Assembly (NCBI RefSeq): GCF_943733665.1
Contig: NZ_OX030782.1
Span: 4,822,501 to 4,886,500, forward strand
Source of the DNA: Aquimarina sp. Aq107
GTDB taxonomy: Bacteria; Bacteroidota; Bacteroidia; Flavobacteriales; Flavobacteriaceae
Direction: 5' to 3'
Length of the DNA stretch: 64,000 bases
Notes under the pieces: generated by a model
What the model was told of the DNA's origin: nothing
Database searches by the model: none
The model's input: the letters and a program-made list of their open reading frames with translations, nothing else
Shown here: positions 26,472 to 36,016 of the stretch, piece by piece
How positions within the stretch are numbered: position 1 is the stretch's first letter
Layout of the letters: each line of letters begins with the position of its first letter
Program-made: the position numbers and the translations under genes

Positions 26472-28670
26472 TTATTCTATTTCTTGTTTACTTCCTAATA
26501 ATGTAAAATCCAAATGCCTTTTTACAAGATCTGCATTTTTCACTTTCACATATACTTCATCGCCTAATTGATAAGTTTTTTTAGAATTTTGACCAACTAC
26601 AGCATATTCATCTTGATCAAATATATAATGATCATCATTCATATCCTTTAGTCTAATCATTCCTTCACATTTATTGCTAATAATTTCTACATAAATACCC
26701 CATTCAGTTACACCAGAAATTACTCCAAGAAATTCTTCATTTTCATGATCTTTCATGAATTTAATCTGCATATATTTTATAGAATCTCTTTCTGCACTTG
26801 CAGCTAAATTTTCCATAGAGCTACTATGATTACATCGTTCTTCATATTCCTCTTCTGAAGCTGATTTTCCACTATCTAAATAATGTTGTAACAAACGATG
26901 TGCCATAACATCAGGATAACGTCTTATTGGTGAAGTAAAATGAGAATAATAATCAAAAGCTAATCCATAATGTCCAATATTATGAGTTGTATACTCCGCC
27001 TTACTCATACTTCGTATTGCTAATGTATCTACTAGATTTTGTTCTTTTTTTCCTTGAACATCCTTTAATAAACCATTTAATGAACTTGTAGTAGTCTTAC
27101 GATCTCTTAAATCTAATTTATAACCAAAGCGACCAATTACATTCTGCAATGCAGCAAGTTTTTCGTCATTAGGTTCATCATGGACTCTATATACGAAAGT
27201 TTTCTTTGGATTTTGTTTTCCGATGTATTCTGCGACCTTCTTATTAGCAAGTAACATAAACTCTTCAATAAGCTTATTAGCGTCCTTAGAAGTCTTAAAA
27301 AACACTCCCACGGGATTGTTTTCTTCATTTAAGTTAAACTTTACTTCTACTTTATCAAAGGAAATAGCTCCTTGTCCCATTCGTTTAGCACGCATTATTT
27401 TAGCTAACTCATCCATTTTTAATACTGCTTCTGCTATTTTTTGATCTGCTTTATATTCTTTTCCAGTTAAAGAAATATCTTTTGGTATAACATTATCATT
27501 GGTTTCTATGATATGCTGAGCCTCTTCGTAAGCAAAACGTGCATCTGAATAAGTAACAGTTCTTCCGAACCATTGATTTTTAATTTCTGCTTTATCGTTT
27601 AATTCAAAAACAGCAGAAAATGTATACTTCTCTTCATGTGGTCTTAAGGAACAAGCATTATTAGATAAAACTTCTGGTAACATAGGCACTACCCTATCCA
27701 CTAAATAAACAGATGTTGCTCTTTCATAAGCTTCATCATCTAAAATCGTTCCTGGTTTTACGTAATGCGATACATCTGCAATATGTATTCCTATTTCATA
27801 ATTACCGTTTTCTAAAACTTCAAACGATAATGCATCATCAAAATCTTTCGCATCTTTAGGATCAATTGTAAACGTTAATATTTTACGCATATCCCTACGC
27901 TTTTCAATCTCAGCATCCTGAATTGAAGTATCTAAATCATTAGCAAAAGTTTCTACTTCTTCTGGGAACTCATACGGTAATCCGTATTGCGCTAAAATTG
28001 AATGAATTTCTGTATTATGTTCTCCAGGCTTACCTAGAACTTTTATTACTTTACCAAATGGAGAATCTGCTTTTTCTGGCCAATCCTCTAATTTAACCAA
28101 TACTTTATCTCCATTTTCGGCATTTTTTATTTTATTCTTTGGAATAAAAATATCCGTATACATTTTACCATCTTGCATATTTACAAATGCATAATTTTTC
28201 TGTATCTCTATAACGCCAACAAATTCATCTTTCTTTCTAGAAATTATTCTAGAAATTTCTCCTTCACTCTTACCTCTTCTTTTTCTTTTGTAAACATACA
28301 CTTCTACCTCATCACCATTAAGAGCTTTATTAAGGTTATTATTTGGAATAAAAATATCATCTTCTAAATCTTCCACTATCACATATCCAGTTCCTTTTGA
28401 TGTAATTTCTAATACTCCAGAATACGTATTAATATTGGGTACAATTTTAAATTTACCTCGATCAATTTCCTCTATTTCTTTTTTTGCTGCAAGTTGTACT
28501 AACTTTTTAATAATTTGATTACGACTACTAGGGTCATCTACCCCAAATTTAGCTGCAATCTGTTTATAATTAAATGTTTTAGTAGGTTCTGCTTTAAGTA
28601 TTTTTAGTATTCCTCTGGTAATATTTTCTATTTTAGGAGACTTTTTTCCTCTTCTTCTTTTTCTTTTCAT
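26472..28670 (-). CDS. rnr: Ribonuclease R
   Basis: RNase R is a processive 3'-5' exoribonuclease that degrades structured RNA. The 732-aa protein has an N-terminal winged-helix-like part (about 12-65), cold-shock domains (about 70-215), the catalytic RNB domain with the Asp cluster FTIDPKDAKDFDDALSFE (about 266-283), HYGLAFDYYSHFTSPIRRYP (about 572-591) and a C-terminal S1 domain (GVISGVTEWGIYVEIISNKC, about 645-664). The Arg/Lys-rich start MKRKRRRGKKS is usual in the phylum. Confidence 0.96.
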   Translation of the reverse strand: MKRKRRRGKKSPKIENITRGILKILKAEPTKTFNYKQIAAKFGVDDPSSRNQIIKKLVQLAAKKEIEEIDRGKFKIVPNINTYSGVLEITSKGTGYVIVEDLEDDIFIPNNNLNKALNGDEVEVYVYKRKRRGKSEGEISRIISRKKDEFVGVIEIQKNYAFVNMQDGKMYTDIFIPKNKIKNAENGDKVLVKLEDWPEKADSPFGKVIKVLGKPGEHNTEIHSILAQYGLPYEFPEEVETFANDLDTSIQDAEIEKRRDMRKILTFTIDPKDAKDFDDALSFEVLENGNYEIGIHIADVSHYVKPGTILDDEAYERATSVYLVDRVVPMLPEVLSNNACSLRPHEEKYTFSAVFELNDKAEIKNQWFGRTVTYSDARFAYEEAQHIIETNDNVIPKDISLTGKEYKADQKIAEAVLKMDELAKIMRAKRMGQGAISFDKVEVKFNLNEENNPVGVFFKTSKDANKLIEEFMLLANKKVAEYIGKQNPKKTFVYRVHDEPNDEKLAALQNVIGRFGYKLDLRDRKTTTSSLNGLLKDVQGKKEQNLVDTLAIRSMSKAEYTTHNIGHYGLAFDYYSHFTSPIRRYPDVMAHRLLQHYLDSGKSASEEEYEERCNHSSSMENLAASAERDSIKYMQIKFMKDHENEEFLGVISGVTEWGIYVEIISNKCEGMIRLKDMNDDHYIFDQDEYAVVGQNSKKTYQLGDEVYVKVKNADLVKRHLDFTLLGSKQEIE

Positions 28671-28905
28671 TAATGTCTTTTAAATAATATCATATAAAAT
28701 TACAGCTTATCTTTTAACATATCTTGTTTTCTATATAAACTTTTATTAAATATTGAATTTTGTTATTGTTTATAGTTAAAAAAATATATTATCTGTAAAT
28801 CAATAGATTACAAATAATTAATATCAACAAATCTTGTTATTTTTCTTAAAATTTACTTAATTTTAATATACCAAGATTGTTATTTATTCGTTTGGGGTTA
28901 AGTAT

Positions 28906-29088
28906 ATGACATATAAAATCAAAAAAATTCATAAGATTATATTCCTATTCTTACTAATATTTTTAGTGGGTATATATTATTCTACGGTTTATATAGGAAA
29001 TACAATGGATCAAAAAACAGATACCGACGAAAAATCAGAAATCAATGGAGGTATACATTCTGATAAGGAAGCTACACAAATCAACTAA
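28906..29088 (+). CDS. Possible small single-pass membrane protein
   Basis: This 60-aa frame begins with a basic stretch (MTYKIKKIHK), one transmembrane helix (IIFLFLLIFLVGIYY, about 11-26) and a hydrophilic acidic tail (MDQKTDTDEKSEINGG). The composition is protein-like and the orientation matches the following gene, 54 bp downstream. No family recognised. It could be a chance frame in AT-rich DNA. Confidence 0.5.
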   Translation: MTYKIKKIHKIIFLFLLIFLVGIYYSTVYIGNTMDQKTDTDEKSEINGGIHSDKEATQIN

Positions 29089-29142
29089 TTGTTTTTTTAG
29101 ATAATTTGTATATTTAGATAATCTATTACCTGGATTATTTCT

Positions 29143-29382
29143 ATGAAAGATTTTATTACAATTGCCACCTTTACTTATCCAAACGATTATGCAATATTAC
29201 GACTTCTTTTGGAAAGAGAAGGAATTTCTTATTTTTTTGAGAATGAAACAATGATAGGAGTTTTTCCATTTTACTCCAATGCATTAGGAGGAATCAATCT
29301 AAAAATTCATTCTAAAGATAAAATAAGAGTTCAAGAAATAATAGATGATCTTAATTCTAATTCTCATCTAAGAATTATCTAA
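29143..29382 (+). CDS. DUF2007-family small protein
   Basis: The 79-aa protein matches the DUF2007 pattern. A strand (ITIATFTYPNDYAILRLLLE) leads into a helix, then GISYFFENE, a loop with NALGGINLKI, and a helix (KIRVQEIIDDL). This ferredoxin-like fold is described as a putative signal-transducing or PII-like domain with unknown partners. No signal peptide. It lies just before the 580-bp gap that may contain the origin. Confidence 0.75.
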   Translation: MKDFITIATFTYPNDYAILRLLLEREGISYFFENETMIGVFPFYSNALGGINLKIHSKDKIRVQEIIDDLNSNSHLRII

Positions 29383-29962
29383 GAATCATAAATTCTATTT
29401 TAAAGTAGTTTTCAACATATATTATATATAATACTTTTTTTTTCTTTAAATTTAAAAAATAAAATAGTGATTATTATGTAGTGTTGATAGCGGTATAACT
29501 TTTGTAAATTTTAGTTGCTTATTAAGTTAGTTTAATTTTTCAAAACTATATTAACAACATATGAAATGGTTAAGTTGTTGAGAATCTTATAAAACTAGAT
29601 TTTAATTAACAGCTGTTCATAGTTTATAAACACATGTTTTTATTAATATTTTTACGGAAAAACCATAGTTAATAACAATGAATTAATGTTTAAAAACTTC
29701 GCAAGAAAAAGATGCTAATAAATTTTGATTTGTGATAACTAACCTTGTATTCTAATAATAATTAAAAGAACCAAAAAAAGTTTCTCAATTTTAGGAACTA
29801 TTTATCCACATCTAATGTTAACACACTATAAGGAGTTATTAACATTGAGGTAACATTAAGGTAATTTATTGATTTTTTGAACTTTACTTTTTTTCTTTGA
29901 ATTATCTTTGTCATTAATAAGTAATCTGAAAAAATCTATAAATAATTTAAAACTTAAAAGTT
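29383..29962. other. 580-bp AT-rich gap with a DnaA box; candidate replication origin
   Basis: No protein gene is recognisable. A perfect DnaA box TTATCCACA is at 29802-29810. Looser 7/9 matches are TTTTCAACA (29409-29417), TTATAAACA (29624-29632) and TTATTAACA near 29836-29844. The region has long A/T tracts and several TTAAC/GTTAA elements. rnpA is 2.6 kb to the right, and the parS cluster is 16 kb to the left. Gene orientation does not switch cleanly here, which argues against an origin. The 3' end holds the rpiB promoter. Confidence 0.4.
29877..29910 (+). promoter_or_regulatory. Promoter of rpiB
   Basis: TTG (29877-29879), a 23-nt spacer and TATCTTTG (29903-29910) fit the Flavobacteriaceae promoter, with the spacer at the long end of the range. 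The start codon is 52 bp downstream. Confidence 0.55.
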
Positions 29963-30394
29963 GTGAAAATAGCTATCGGAAATGATCACGCAGGGACCGA
30001 GTATAAATTTGAAATAATAACTTATTTAGAATCTCAAGGTATAGAGGTTATAAATTATGGTACTGATGAAAATAGCAGTGTAGATTACCCAGATTTTGTT
30101 CATCCCGTTGCAAAAGATGTGAATGATAGCACGGTAGATTTTGGAATATTAATATGTGGTAGTGGAAACGGTGTTTCTATGACAGCTAATAAGTACAAAA
30201 ATGTACGTGCTGGTTTATGTTGGACTAAAGAAATAACAGAATTAACACGATTGCATAACAATGCAAATGTTATAAGTATTCCAGCTAGATTTACATCATT
30301 ACCGCAAGCTATAGAAATGGTGAAAACATTTTTAGGAACCGAATTTGAAGGAGGTAGACATCAAAATAGAGTAGAAAAAATATCTATGTGTTAA
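29963..30394 (+). CDS. rpiB: Ribose-5-phosphate isomerase B
   Basis: RpiB interconverts ribose-5-phosphate and ribulose-5-phosphate in the pentose phosphate pathway. The 143-aa product starts at a GTG and shows the family motifs KIAIGNDHAGTEYK (about 2-15), YGTDENSSVDYPDF (about 37-50), the active-site loop GILICGSGNGVSMTANKY (about 61-78, with the catalytic Cys) and NVRAGLCW. The length is typical. The GNAT gene follows 10 bp downstream, so the two probably share a transcript. Confidence 0.94.
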   Translation: MKIAIGNDHAGTEYKFEIITYLESQGIEVINYGTDENSSVDYPDFVHPVAKDVNDSTVDFGILICGSGNGVSMTANKYKNVRAGLCWTKEITELTRLHNNANVISIPARFTSLPQAIEMVKTFLGTEFEGGRHQNRVEKISMC

Positions 30395-30404
30395 AACTTT
30401 TTCT

Positions 30405-30854
30405 ATGAGTGATATTTTGTTTCAAGTAAAAAGTTTTAATGAACTTTCTTTATCTGAATTATATAAGGTTTTGCGCTTACGTGCTGAGGTTTTTGTTGTA
30501 GAACAAGATTGTGTTTATCAAGATATTGATAATAAAGATCAAAAAGCGCTTCATGTTATTGGTTATAAAAATAATAATATTATTGCATATACTAGGATTT
30601 TTGACGCTGGTGATTATTTTGAAAAAGCAAGTATTGGCAGGGTTGTAGTATCAGAGACGGAAAGAAAATATGGTTATGGTCACGATCTGATAAAACAAAG
30701 TATAGTAACAATAAAAGACCAATATAGTAAAGAGGAGATTAAGATATCTGCTCAATGTTATCTTAAAAATTTTTATGAAAAGCATAATTTTAAACAAATA
30801 GGAGAAGAGTATTTAGAAGATGGTATTCCTCATATTGCTATGGTAAAATCATAA
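30405..30854 (+). CDS. ElaA-like GNAT-family N-acetyltransferase
   Basis: The 149-aa protein matches the ElaA subgroup of acyl-CoA N-acetyltransferases: LSELYKVLRLRAEVFVVEQD (about 14-33) followed by YQDIDNKDQKALHVIGY (about 38-54). The acetyl-CoA binding region is IGRVVVSETERKYGYGHDLI (about 76-95). KISAQCYLKNFYEKHNFKQI (about 113-132) completes the fold. The acetylated substrate is unknown. It ends at a terminator shared with the converging protease gene. Confidence 0.85.
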   Translation: MSDILFQVKSFNELSLSELYKVLRLRAEVFVVEQDCVYQDIDNKDQKALHVIGYKNNNIIAYTRIFDAGDYFEKASIGRVVVSETERKYGYGHDLIKQSIVTIKDQYSKEEIKISAQCYLKNFYEKHNFKQIGEEYLEDGIPHIAMVKS

Positions 30855-30857
30855 AAA

Positions 30858-30879
30858 AAACCAGTCTTAAGACTGGTTT
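30858..30879. terminator. Bidirectional terminator between the GNAT gene and the S41 protease
   Basis: A perfect 22-bp palindrome (30858-30879), flanked by A-run and T-rich sequence, lies between converging genes. Confidence 0.8.
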
Positions 30880-30902
30880 CTTGTTTTAAAATAGAACTTT
30901 AT

Positions 30903-32525
30903 TTATTCTAATATTTTATCATATTTTGTTTTATTTCCTAAAATTTCCTTACTTTTTTTAATCTCAGGATTATGTGTAATATAATAATCATATAAACCTT
31001 CTCGATATGTATAACGTTTTACAATTTCATCTGTAAGCAAGTTTTTTATTTCAGTTTTATAAATATCTAATCCTTTTTCTTTAGAAGTTTTTATAGTTGC
31101 AAGTAATGCATTATAACTTTCAGAGATATCGGTATCTAATTTTTCTTTTTTAGCAACTTGTAATGATTTTCTAAGCGATTTTTCTGTATCTGTTTCATAA
31201 TTAAATCCACTTTTTTTGACAAAATTTTTAAAATCTTCGTAATCTTTATCTGTGAATTTAAAATTGCTAACATCTATATTTTGATGGTTATAGTAATATT
31301 TTGTTCCATAATCAAATATAGCATCTGACTGAAGTAATGATGTTGTAATATTACTAAACTTGGATGTTTCCATTTCTATGTCTGGTTGAATACCACCACC
31401 ATCGTATACAGTCCTTCCGTTTTTTGTTTTAAACGCTTTAAAATCTTGTTCATTAATTCTTACAGCCTTGTTGTTTTCATCACGATTCCAATAATCTAAA
31501 GCTTGTATACACCTTCCACTTGGTGTGTAATAACGTGATATTGTTATTTTTAACTGTGTACCATAAGTTAATTTTTTAGGACGTTGTACTAATCCTTTTC
31601 CAAAACTTCTTGCACCTATAACAACTCCTCTATCTAAATCCTGTATGCTTCCTGCAACAATTTCGCTAGCAGAGGCACTTCTACCGTTTACTAAAACTAC
31701 TAAAGGAATATCGGTGTCAATAGGTGTTTTTTTAGTGAAATACTCTTTATTATATTTCTTTACAACGGATTTAGTAGTTGTAATTAATTCTCCTTTTGGA
31801 ACAAATATGTTGGTAACATTAATGGCTTCACTAAGTAATCCTCCTGGATTACCTCTAAGATCTAGAATTATTTTATTAGCACCTTTTGCTTTTAGGTCTT
31901 TTAATGCAGCTATAGTTTCTAATGATGCTTTGTTATTAAATTTTGATAAAACAATATATCCTGTATTATCATCAAGTAAAGTAGAAAATGGAACTGCTTT
32001 TACTTCGATTTCTTCGCGGCTTAGGATTGTGTTTTTTGTTTGATTTTGTCTTTTGTATGTAATTTCCACCTCGGTTCCGCTAGCGCCTTTAAGAAGCTCT
32101 CCTGCATCTTCTTCGAAATCTGACACAACGACATCACCGATCTTAATGATTTCATCTCCGGCTTTAAGACCAGCTTTATCAGCAGGATAATCTTTATAGG
32201 GTTCTACAATAATTATTTTGTCCTTTACCGTTTTTACAGAAGCTCCAATTCCAGTATATTCTCCAGCATTTCTAATTTTAGAAGCTTCCACATCTTGTTC
32301 ATTCCAATATTTAGTATATGGATCAAGATCGTCTAACATCGCCTTAATCGCAGTATCCATAAGTTCTGCAGGATTTGTTTCATCCACATAATTCATGTTT
32401 AATTCTTTAAACATGGTAGTGAAAATTTCAATCTGTTTAGCAATTTCGAAAAAATCAGATTTAAAACTTACTGTTGATAGTAGTATAACAAGTGCAAGAG
32501 TAGGATAAAGAATTTTCTTTTTCAT
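30903..32525 (-). CDS. S41-family C-terminal processing peptidase (CtpA-like)
   Basis: The product is about 540 aa from the ATG at 32523-32525, which gives an N-terminal hydrophobic export segment (KKKILYPTLALVILLSTV). An in-frame ATG at 32574 would overlap rnpA by 14 bp. A PDZ domain (about 70-150: YTGIGASVKTVKDKIIIVEP, AGLKAGDEIIKIGDVVV) precedes the S41 protease core. DLRGNPGGLL and VLVNGRSASASEIVAGSIQD carry the catalytic Ser, and ARSFGKGLVQ carries the Lys. A helical C-terminal extension of about 170 residues follows. Such tail-specific proteases cleave periplasmic proteins and control envelope turnover. It lies directly downstream of rnpA. Confidence 0.9.
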   Translation of the reverse strand: MKKKILYPTLALVILLSTVSFKSDFFEIAKQIEIFTTMFKELNMNYVDETNPAELMDTAIKAMLDDLDPYTKYWNEQDVEASKIRNAGEYTGIGASVKTVKDKIIIVEPYKDYPADKAGLKAGDEIIKIGDVVVSDFEEDAGELLKGASGTEVEITYKRQNQTKNTILSREEIEVKAVPFSTLLDDNTGYIVLSKFNNKASLETIAALKDLKAKGANKIILDLRGNPGGLLSEAINVTNIFVPKGELITTTKSVVKKYNKEYFTKKTPIDTDIPLVVLVNGRSASASEIVAGSIQDLDRGVVIGARSFGKGLVQRPKKLTYGTQLKITISRYYTPSGRCIQALDYWNRDENNKAVRINEQDFKAFKTKNGRTVYDGGGIQPDIEMETSKFSNITTSLLQSDAIFDYGTKYYYNHQNIDVSNFKFTDKDYEDFKNFVKKSGFNYETDTEKSLRKSLQVAKKEKLDTDISESYNALLATIKTSKEKGLDIYKTEIKNLLTDEIVKRYTYREGLYDYYITHNPEIKKSKEILGNKTKYDKILE

Positions 32526-32562
32526 ATTATGATCTTTATTACTAGTAATAATAGGTTGAAAA

Positions 32563-32943
32563 TTATTGGTTTTCAATTTCTTTACTACTGAACTTTTGTA
32601 ATATTTCTTTTATTTTAGATTCAACAATTATAGAATCCGGCATTTTATTGCCGGTATATAAAAACATAAAAGTAAAGTGATGGGTAGTGTTCTTGCCTAC
32701 AAGATACTTATTTTTTCTATAATTTTCTCTTAATAAACGTTTAATACGATTACGATCCACTGCTTTTTTAAAATTTCGTTTACTAACGGAAACAGCTGCT
32801 TGAATTGGTAAGTTTTTTTCTGAAATAGATTTTCTATAAATAAGTCGAATAGGATATTTAGCAATTGATTTGCCTTCAGAAAAAAGGAGCTCTATTTCCT
32901 TTTTCCTTTTAAGTTTTTCATTTGTACTAAAAGTCGCTTTCAT
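32563..32943 (-). CDS. rnpA: Ribonuclease P protein component
   Basis: RnpA binds the RNase P RNA and supports tRNA 5'-end maturation. The 126-aa protein has the N-terminal FSTNEKLKRKKEIELLFSEG (about 5-24) and the RNR signature KRNFKKAVDRNRIKRLLRENYR (about 54-75, in part). Neither rpmH, yidC nor dnaA is adjacent; instead the S41 protease follows closely. The separation of rnpA from rpmH is unlike the classic origin cluster. Confidence 0.95.
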   Translation of the reverse strand: MKATFSTNEKLKRKKEIELLFSEGKSIAKYPIRLIYRKSISEKNLPIQAAVSVSKRNFKKAVDRNRIKRLLRENYRKNKYLVGKNTTHHFTFMFLYTGNKMPDSIIVESKIKEILQKFSSKEIENQ

Positions 32944-32993
32944 GAGGCAGTAAAAGTACAGATAAGATTTGAAATGAATATTTTATAAATAGA

Positions 32994-33025
32994 AAATCCG
33001 GTGCTAAACTAATAGTACCGGATTT
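32994..33025 (-). terminator. Terminator of the T9SS-sorted beta-propeller gene
   Basis: A 13-bp stem (32994-33006 with 33013-33025) with one G-U pair lies about 20 bp past the stop of the gene at 33047. Confidence 0.8.
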
Positions 33026-33046
33026 AATATTAAAAATTTAAGTAAT

Positions 33047-35761
33047 CTATTTTTTGATAAAAACGATTGCTTTTTGTTCAGAAGCAGAGTTTAATTGTAA
33101 AATATAATTGCCCTGAGCTAAATCACTAACATTAATTTGTTTATCATTATTTAGCACACCATCTTTTAATTGTTTTCCGTTAATACTGAAAACTTTATAG
33201 TCCAAGCGATTTTCTAAAAGTGAATTTTCTACTACTACATTTAATACATTATTAGCAGGATTAGGCCAAGCTAATATGCTAGAATCTAAAGGATCGGTAT
33301 CATCTACAGAAAGTGTTGATGCCTCTATAGTTGCTTCATACATACCATTACCGTGAGTACCTATTAAAAGTTTATTGTTAGAAGGTTTATATGCTAAAGC
33401 ACTCACAACAGCAAAACCAATTTGATTAGGAGCTTCAATTTCCCAGTCTTCATTTACTGGATCTGTTGAACTATATAATCCTCTAGCAGTACCAACAAAA
33501 TATCTTATTTCACCACCTACTTCTGTAATTGCTGCTGAACGTATAGAGAAAGCATCTAAGTTTCTTTCTGCTACAGTCCAAGTAGGTCTGCTAGCAGTAG
33601 CATCTGTAGTTACAAATATATTCGTAACTCCATAGTTAGAATAAGTAACCATTGCGATATCATTATTACTAGGATGAATAGCAATACCACTAACCACACC
33701 AGAAGCACCAGTAGGTGTAACATTTCTTAAAGAAGATAAAGTTCTGTTTAAAGGATCGTTTAACTTAAATAAAGATCCTGAGTCTAAACCTATTAATAAA
33801 TAACTATCTGTAGTGTAAGCTCCTGAACTAGCTCCCATTTGTCTAATATTTTCTCCAGATCGTACTGCACCTAAATTCGTCCAAGTAGCAGATGTAACTG
33901 CACTAGAAGCATCAGTTCTGTATAAAACATCTCTACCAGCGTAGTATAGCGCATTATTATTACTTGGATCCATATAAAAATAGGTAACGAACTGACTACC
34001 AGATCCAGTAGGAGTTATTTCTCCTCCATCAGGACAATCTCTAAATATTCTACCATTCTGAACGCCTAAAAAGAAGGGAACACATGCATTATCTCTAGAG
34101 ATAGCTACGGCAACACCATCTCCACCAAATTGAGAAGACATTGTTGTAAGATCCGGACTACTTGCAAATCCTCCAGCTGTAGTACCATTATCCTGGGCAC
34201 CACCAATTACAATATTAGAAGTAGCTTCAGGATCTGTAGCTACATGGTAATATTGATAGGTTTGATAATTATTATTTAGACTTGTCCAAGCTACGACTGC
34301 TGGTGTTGCGTCTGCTCTATGTATACCCCCATCAGTTCCGCTAAATAGGATATCTGGGTTATTAGGATCAAACTCTAAAGCGTGAATATCTGGATGATGC
34401 GAATCACCACCACCAAGATTGTATAAACCATAACTTTGATTACTAATATACCCTCCAATTCTTACAAACATAGGGTCTGTAGTAATATCCTCTATTTTGT
34501 AGGCATTGGTTCCACCAATAACAACAAAATTTTCATTATCAGGTTTTACATTTACAACAAGATCATATCCTCCTTGTATTGCAATTGGATCATTTCCTGC
34601 AAGATCAGCTACAGTATCAGGGTTTCCTGGATCTGGATCTGGTTCATCAGGCATTGTACTAGTTCTATCCACCCAGCTATCAGAGCTGTCATTCCATTGC
34701 CATAGACCTGCTTCAAACGCTCCACTAGAAGAATGAAATGCATAAACAACATCTTCATTTGATGGTGCTACTGCTAATACTATTCTTCCGTTTGATCCAA
34801 AACCAGGAGCAGTGTTAGATCCTATTCTTGCGTAAGAACCAACACCTGTTGGTGATTGCCAGACTCCATTAGCTGTAGCAGAATTCCCAGAAAATGCAGC
34901 ATACACAATCCCCGTACTAGTAATTGCTAAATCAGAAAAGAAATTTCCACCAGAGTCTAATTCAACAGTCCAAGTACTACCATCAAATCTTCTAATTGCT
35001 CCACCAGCACCAGCATATAGATCACCGGTAATCGGGTGTACAGCAATTTTATACATAAAATCAAAAGGAGAATCACTTTCTTCCTGAACAGAAGCGGTGC
35101 TTGGTAATTGATTCCAAGTTAAACCACTATCAGTGGATTGCCATATTCCTTGACCTAAAAAAGTAGCACCAGAAGCAGAAGCAGAATTACCTTGACTTTC
35201 TCCGGTTCCATAGTACCAAATATTTTCAAAACCACTTCTAGGATCTTGAGCTATTGTAGTTACATTATGAATTTCATTATTAGATGAAACTTTAGTCCAA
35301 CTTGTTCCTCCATCCGTAGTTCTAAAAACTCCACTACTTACTCCTCCAGCAATTATAGTGTTACTTGTAGCATCCGTTCTATCAATTACCAAAGAACGTG
35401 TTCTACCACCTAAATTAGAAGGTCCTCTAGATATAAAGGTTGCGTTACTTGCTTGTTTAGCATTTTTAGAAAGTGACTTAGACATCATGTCTCTAGCAAA
35501 AAGAGCTTCTTTTTGTTTTTCATCTTGTGGAATTTTACCTGTACTAGGGTTCACCTGAAGATTAAATTCATGTTTCCATCTTTCTTCTGTAAAACGACGA
35601 CGTTCTTCCATCGTCTTTTTTTTCTTTTTTTCTTTTTTAAGAGGAACAAATTCTTTTTTAGCCAGATTTTTGATGTCTTCTTCTTTATTAAAATAAGCAA
35701 CAAGGACAACAAGAGAAATCAAAACTACCGAAATAGATATAAGTAATTTTCCTTTTTTCAT
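33047..35761 (-). CDS. Sortilin/VPS10-like beta-propeller protein with T9SS type A sorting domain
   Basis: The 904-aa protein has an N-terminal signal/transmembrane segment (LLISISVVLISLVVLVAYF). A charged region (about 25-90) leads to a long series of beta-propeller repeats with Asp-box motifs S/T-x-D-x-G-x-T/S-W (TTDGGTSW near 150, STDSGLTW near 211), like the BNR/sortilin class. The last 75 residues are a T9SS type A sorting domain (AWPNPANNVLNVVV, VFSINGKQLKDG, LAQGNYILQL, KAIVFIKK). Export across the outer membrane and anchoring or release at the surface are expected. Glycan or protein binding is possible, but the ligand is unknown. Confidence 0.88.
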   Translation of the reverse strand: MKKGKLLISISVVLISLVVLVAYFNKEEDIKNLAKKEFVPLKKEKKKKKTMEERRRFTEERWKHEFNLQVNPSTGKIPQDEKQKEALFARDMMSKSLSKNAKQASNATFISRGPSNLGGRTRSLVIDRTDATSNTIIAGGVSSGVFRTTDGGTSWTKVSSNNEIHNVTTIAQDPRSGFENIWYYGTGESQGNSASASGATFLGQGIWQSTDSGLTWNQLPSTASVQEESDSPFDFMYKIAVHPITGDLYAGAGGAIRRFDGSTWTVELDSGGNFFSDLAITSTGIVYAAFSGNSATANGVWQSPTGVGSYARIGSNTAPGFGSNGRIVLAVAPSNEDVVYAFHSSSGAFEAGLWQWNDSSDSWVDRTSTMPDEPDPDPGNPDTVADLAGNDPIAIQGGYDLVVNVKPDNENFVVIGGTNAYKIEDITTDPMFVRIGGYISNQSYGLYNLGGGDSHHPDIHALEFDPNNPDILFSGTDGGIHRADATPAVVAWTSLNNNYQTYQYYHVATDPEATSNIVIGGAQDNGTTAGGFASSPDLTTMSSQFGGDGVAVAISRDNACVPFFLGVQNGRIFRDCPDGGEITPTGSGSQFVTYFYMDPSNNNALYYAGRDVLYRTDASSAVTSATWTNLGAVRSGENIRQMGASSGAYTTDSYLLIGLDSGSLFKLNDPLNRTLSSLRNVTPTGASGVVSGIAIHPSNNDIAMVTYSNYGVTNIFVTTDATASRPTWTVAERNLDAFSIRSAAITEVGGEIRYFVGTARGLYSSTDPVNEDWEIEAPNQIGFAVVSALAYKPSNNKLLIGTHGNGMYEATIEASTLSVDDTDPLDSSILAWPNPANNVLNVVVENSLLENRLDYKVFSINGKQLKDGVLNNDKQINVSDLAQGNYILQLNSASEQKAIVFIKK

Positions 35762-35956
35762 ACGTAATAATTTAATTATACTAACAATCTTTCTTTAAAT
35801 AATATTTTTTAATACTTATATATAACAGTTAAGTAATCTAAAACCCTAAAAAATCATAATAAAATATTAAAGAAGCCAAAAATAAGGGCTTTTTTAACAA
35901 AAAAACAATGATCTCATTTATTTAACACTAAATGAATTAGAATCATATTCAAAAAA

Positions 35957-35993
35957 AAAGACCCTTTATAAACATAATTATATAAGGGTCTTT
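35957..35993 (-). terminator. Terminator of the M1 peptidase operon
   Basis: A 10-bp stem (35957-35966 with 35984-35993) is followed on the minus strand by a T-run. It lies just past the M1 peptidase stop. The arms repeat the AAGACCCTT core of the gltX terminator. Confidence 0.8.
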
Positions 35994-36016
35994 ATAATAT
36001 TTTAGAGAATTATTAT

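Noticed and set aside
20123..35993. Two terminators sharing the AAGACCCTT core (20123 and 35957)
   Set aside because: The shared 9-10 bp stem is short and in each case directly follows a gene, so no repeat element is supported.
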